Shown here one piece after another: positions 63,921 to 64,000 of a stretch of DNA of 64,000 nt. The stretch covers positions 496,001 through 560,000 of the forward strand of contig SADC01001291.1 of assembly GCA_004194705.1 (NCBI GenBank). The letters are read 5' to 3'. Positions within the stretch are counted from its first letter, which is position 1, and every line of letters begins with the position of its first letter. Below the pieces are notes generated by a model. That model did no database searches and was not told where the DNA came from. It was given only the letters and a program-made list of their open reading frames with translations. Both the position numbers and the translations under genes were made by a program. The stretch comes from Ditylenchus dipsaci (lineage: Eukaryota; Nematoda; Chromadorea; Rhabditida; Anguinidae).

Positions 63921-64000
63921 TTAAAAAATTATTTTTGAACAAAAAATAATCTTTCAGAACCATGGTTTCGATTTGACGTTTGGCTCATCCTTCCACCTGT

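Overview
This window is AT-rich eukaryotic DNA, most likely from a nematode. Several signs point there. Introns are mostly short (about 45-60 bp), with GTTAGT/GTGAGT-like donors and TTTTCAG acceptors. Good acceptor sites sit just upstream of several start codons, as expected for spliced-leader trans-splicing. There is an interstitial TTAGGC (nematode telomere unit) array near 14.8 kb. One gene encodes a kinase of the tau-tubulin-kinase-like type that is expanded in nematodes. I cannot name the species.

Host genes are few and widely spaced. From left to right: the last two exons of a BRCT gene resembling 53BP1/HSR-9 (1401-1677, +); two tandem HP1-like genes, each with a chromodomain and a chromoshadow domain (5942-8568 and 10424-12857, +); ribosomal protein L24 (18643-19513, +, with a one-base deletion near its 3' end); a secreted cysteine-rich neuropeptide-like precursor (32326-33395, -); a tau-tubulin-kinase-like kinase (55765-56921, +); a small PDZ protein (58402-59178, +); and the last four exons of tomosyn, ending in its SNARE motif (61861-62566, -). 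They are unrelated and show no operon-like spacing.

Most of the rest is transposable-element DNA, dominated by inverted-repeat DNA transposons. (i) Mutator-like (MULE) elements have long terminal inverted repeats (TIRs) that are themselves tandem arrays of a short unit, a different one in each element. Four have an exact 9-bp target-site duplication (1753-2707, 8619-9867, 47887-52035, 53561-55601). Two more (about 43.03-44.29 and 44.56-46.85 kb) carry FLYWCH-like and/or MULE transposase coding sequence. (ii) piggyBac-type elements flanked by TTAA include one with a decayed transposase (20385-21726) and many palindromic MITEs, some in chains sharing TTAA sites (15.4-15.9 and 62.9-63.9 kb). (iii) hAT-type elements include one with transposase remnants (22048-22733) and one with an exact 8-bp duplication (45512-45802). 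(iv) TA-flanked elements with CAGTCGA-type ends. (v) Three abutting large palindromes at 24.65-30.93 kb, the largest with 1.58-kb arms.

The most novel theme is the MULE group, in which each element has its own satellite-like TIR. Nested insertions (a hAT MITE within a MULE, piggyBac MITEs beside a MULE and at the centre of a palindrome) give a relative history. One-base frameshifts in rpl24 and in the FLYWCH gene, both explained by a homopolymer short by one base, warn that some apparent damage may be consensus error.
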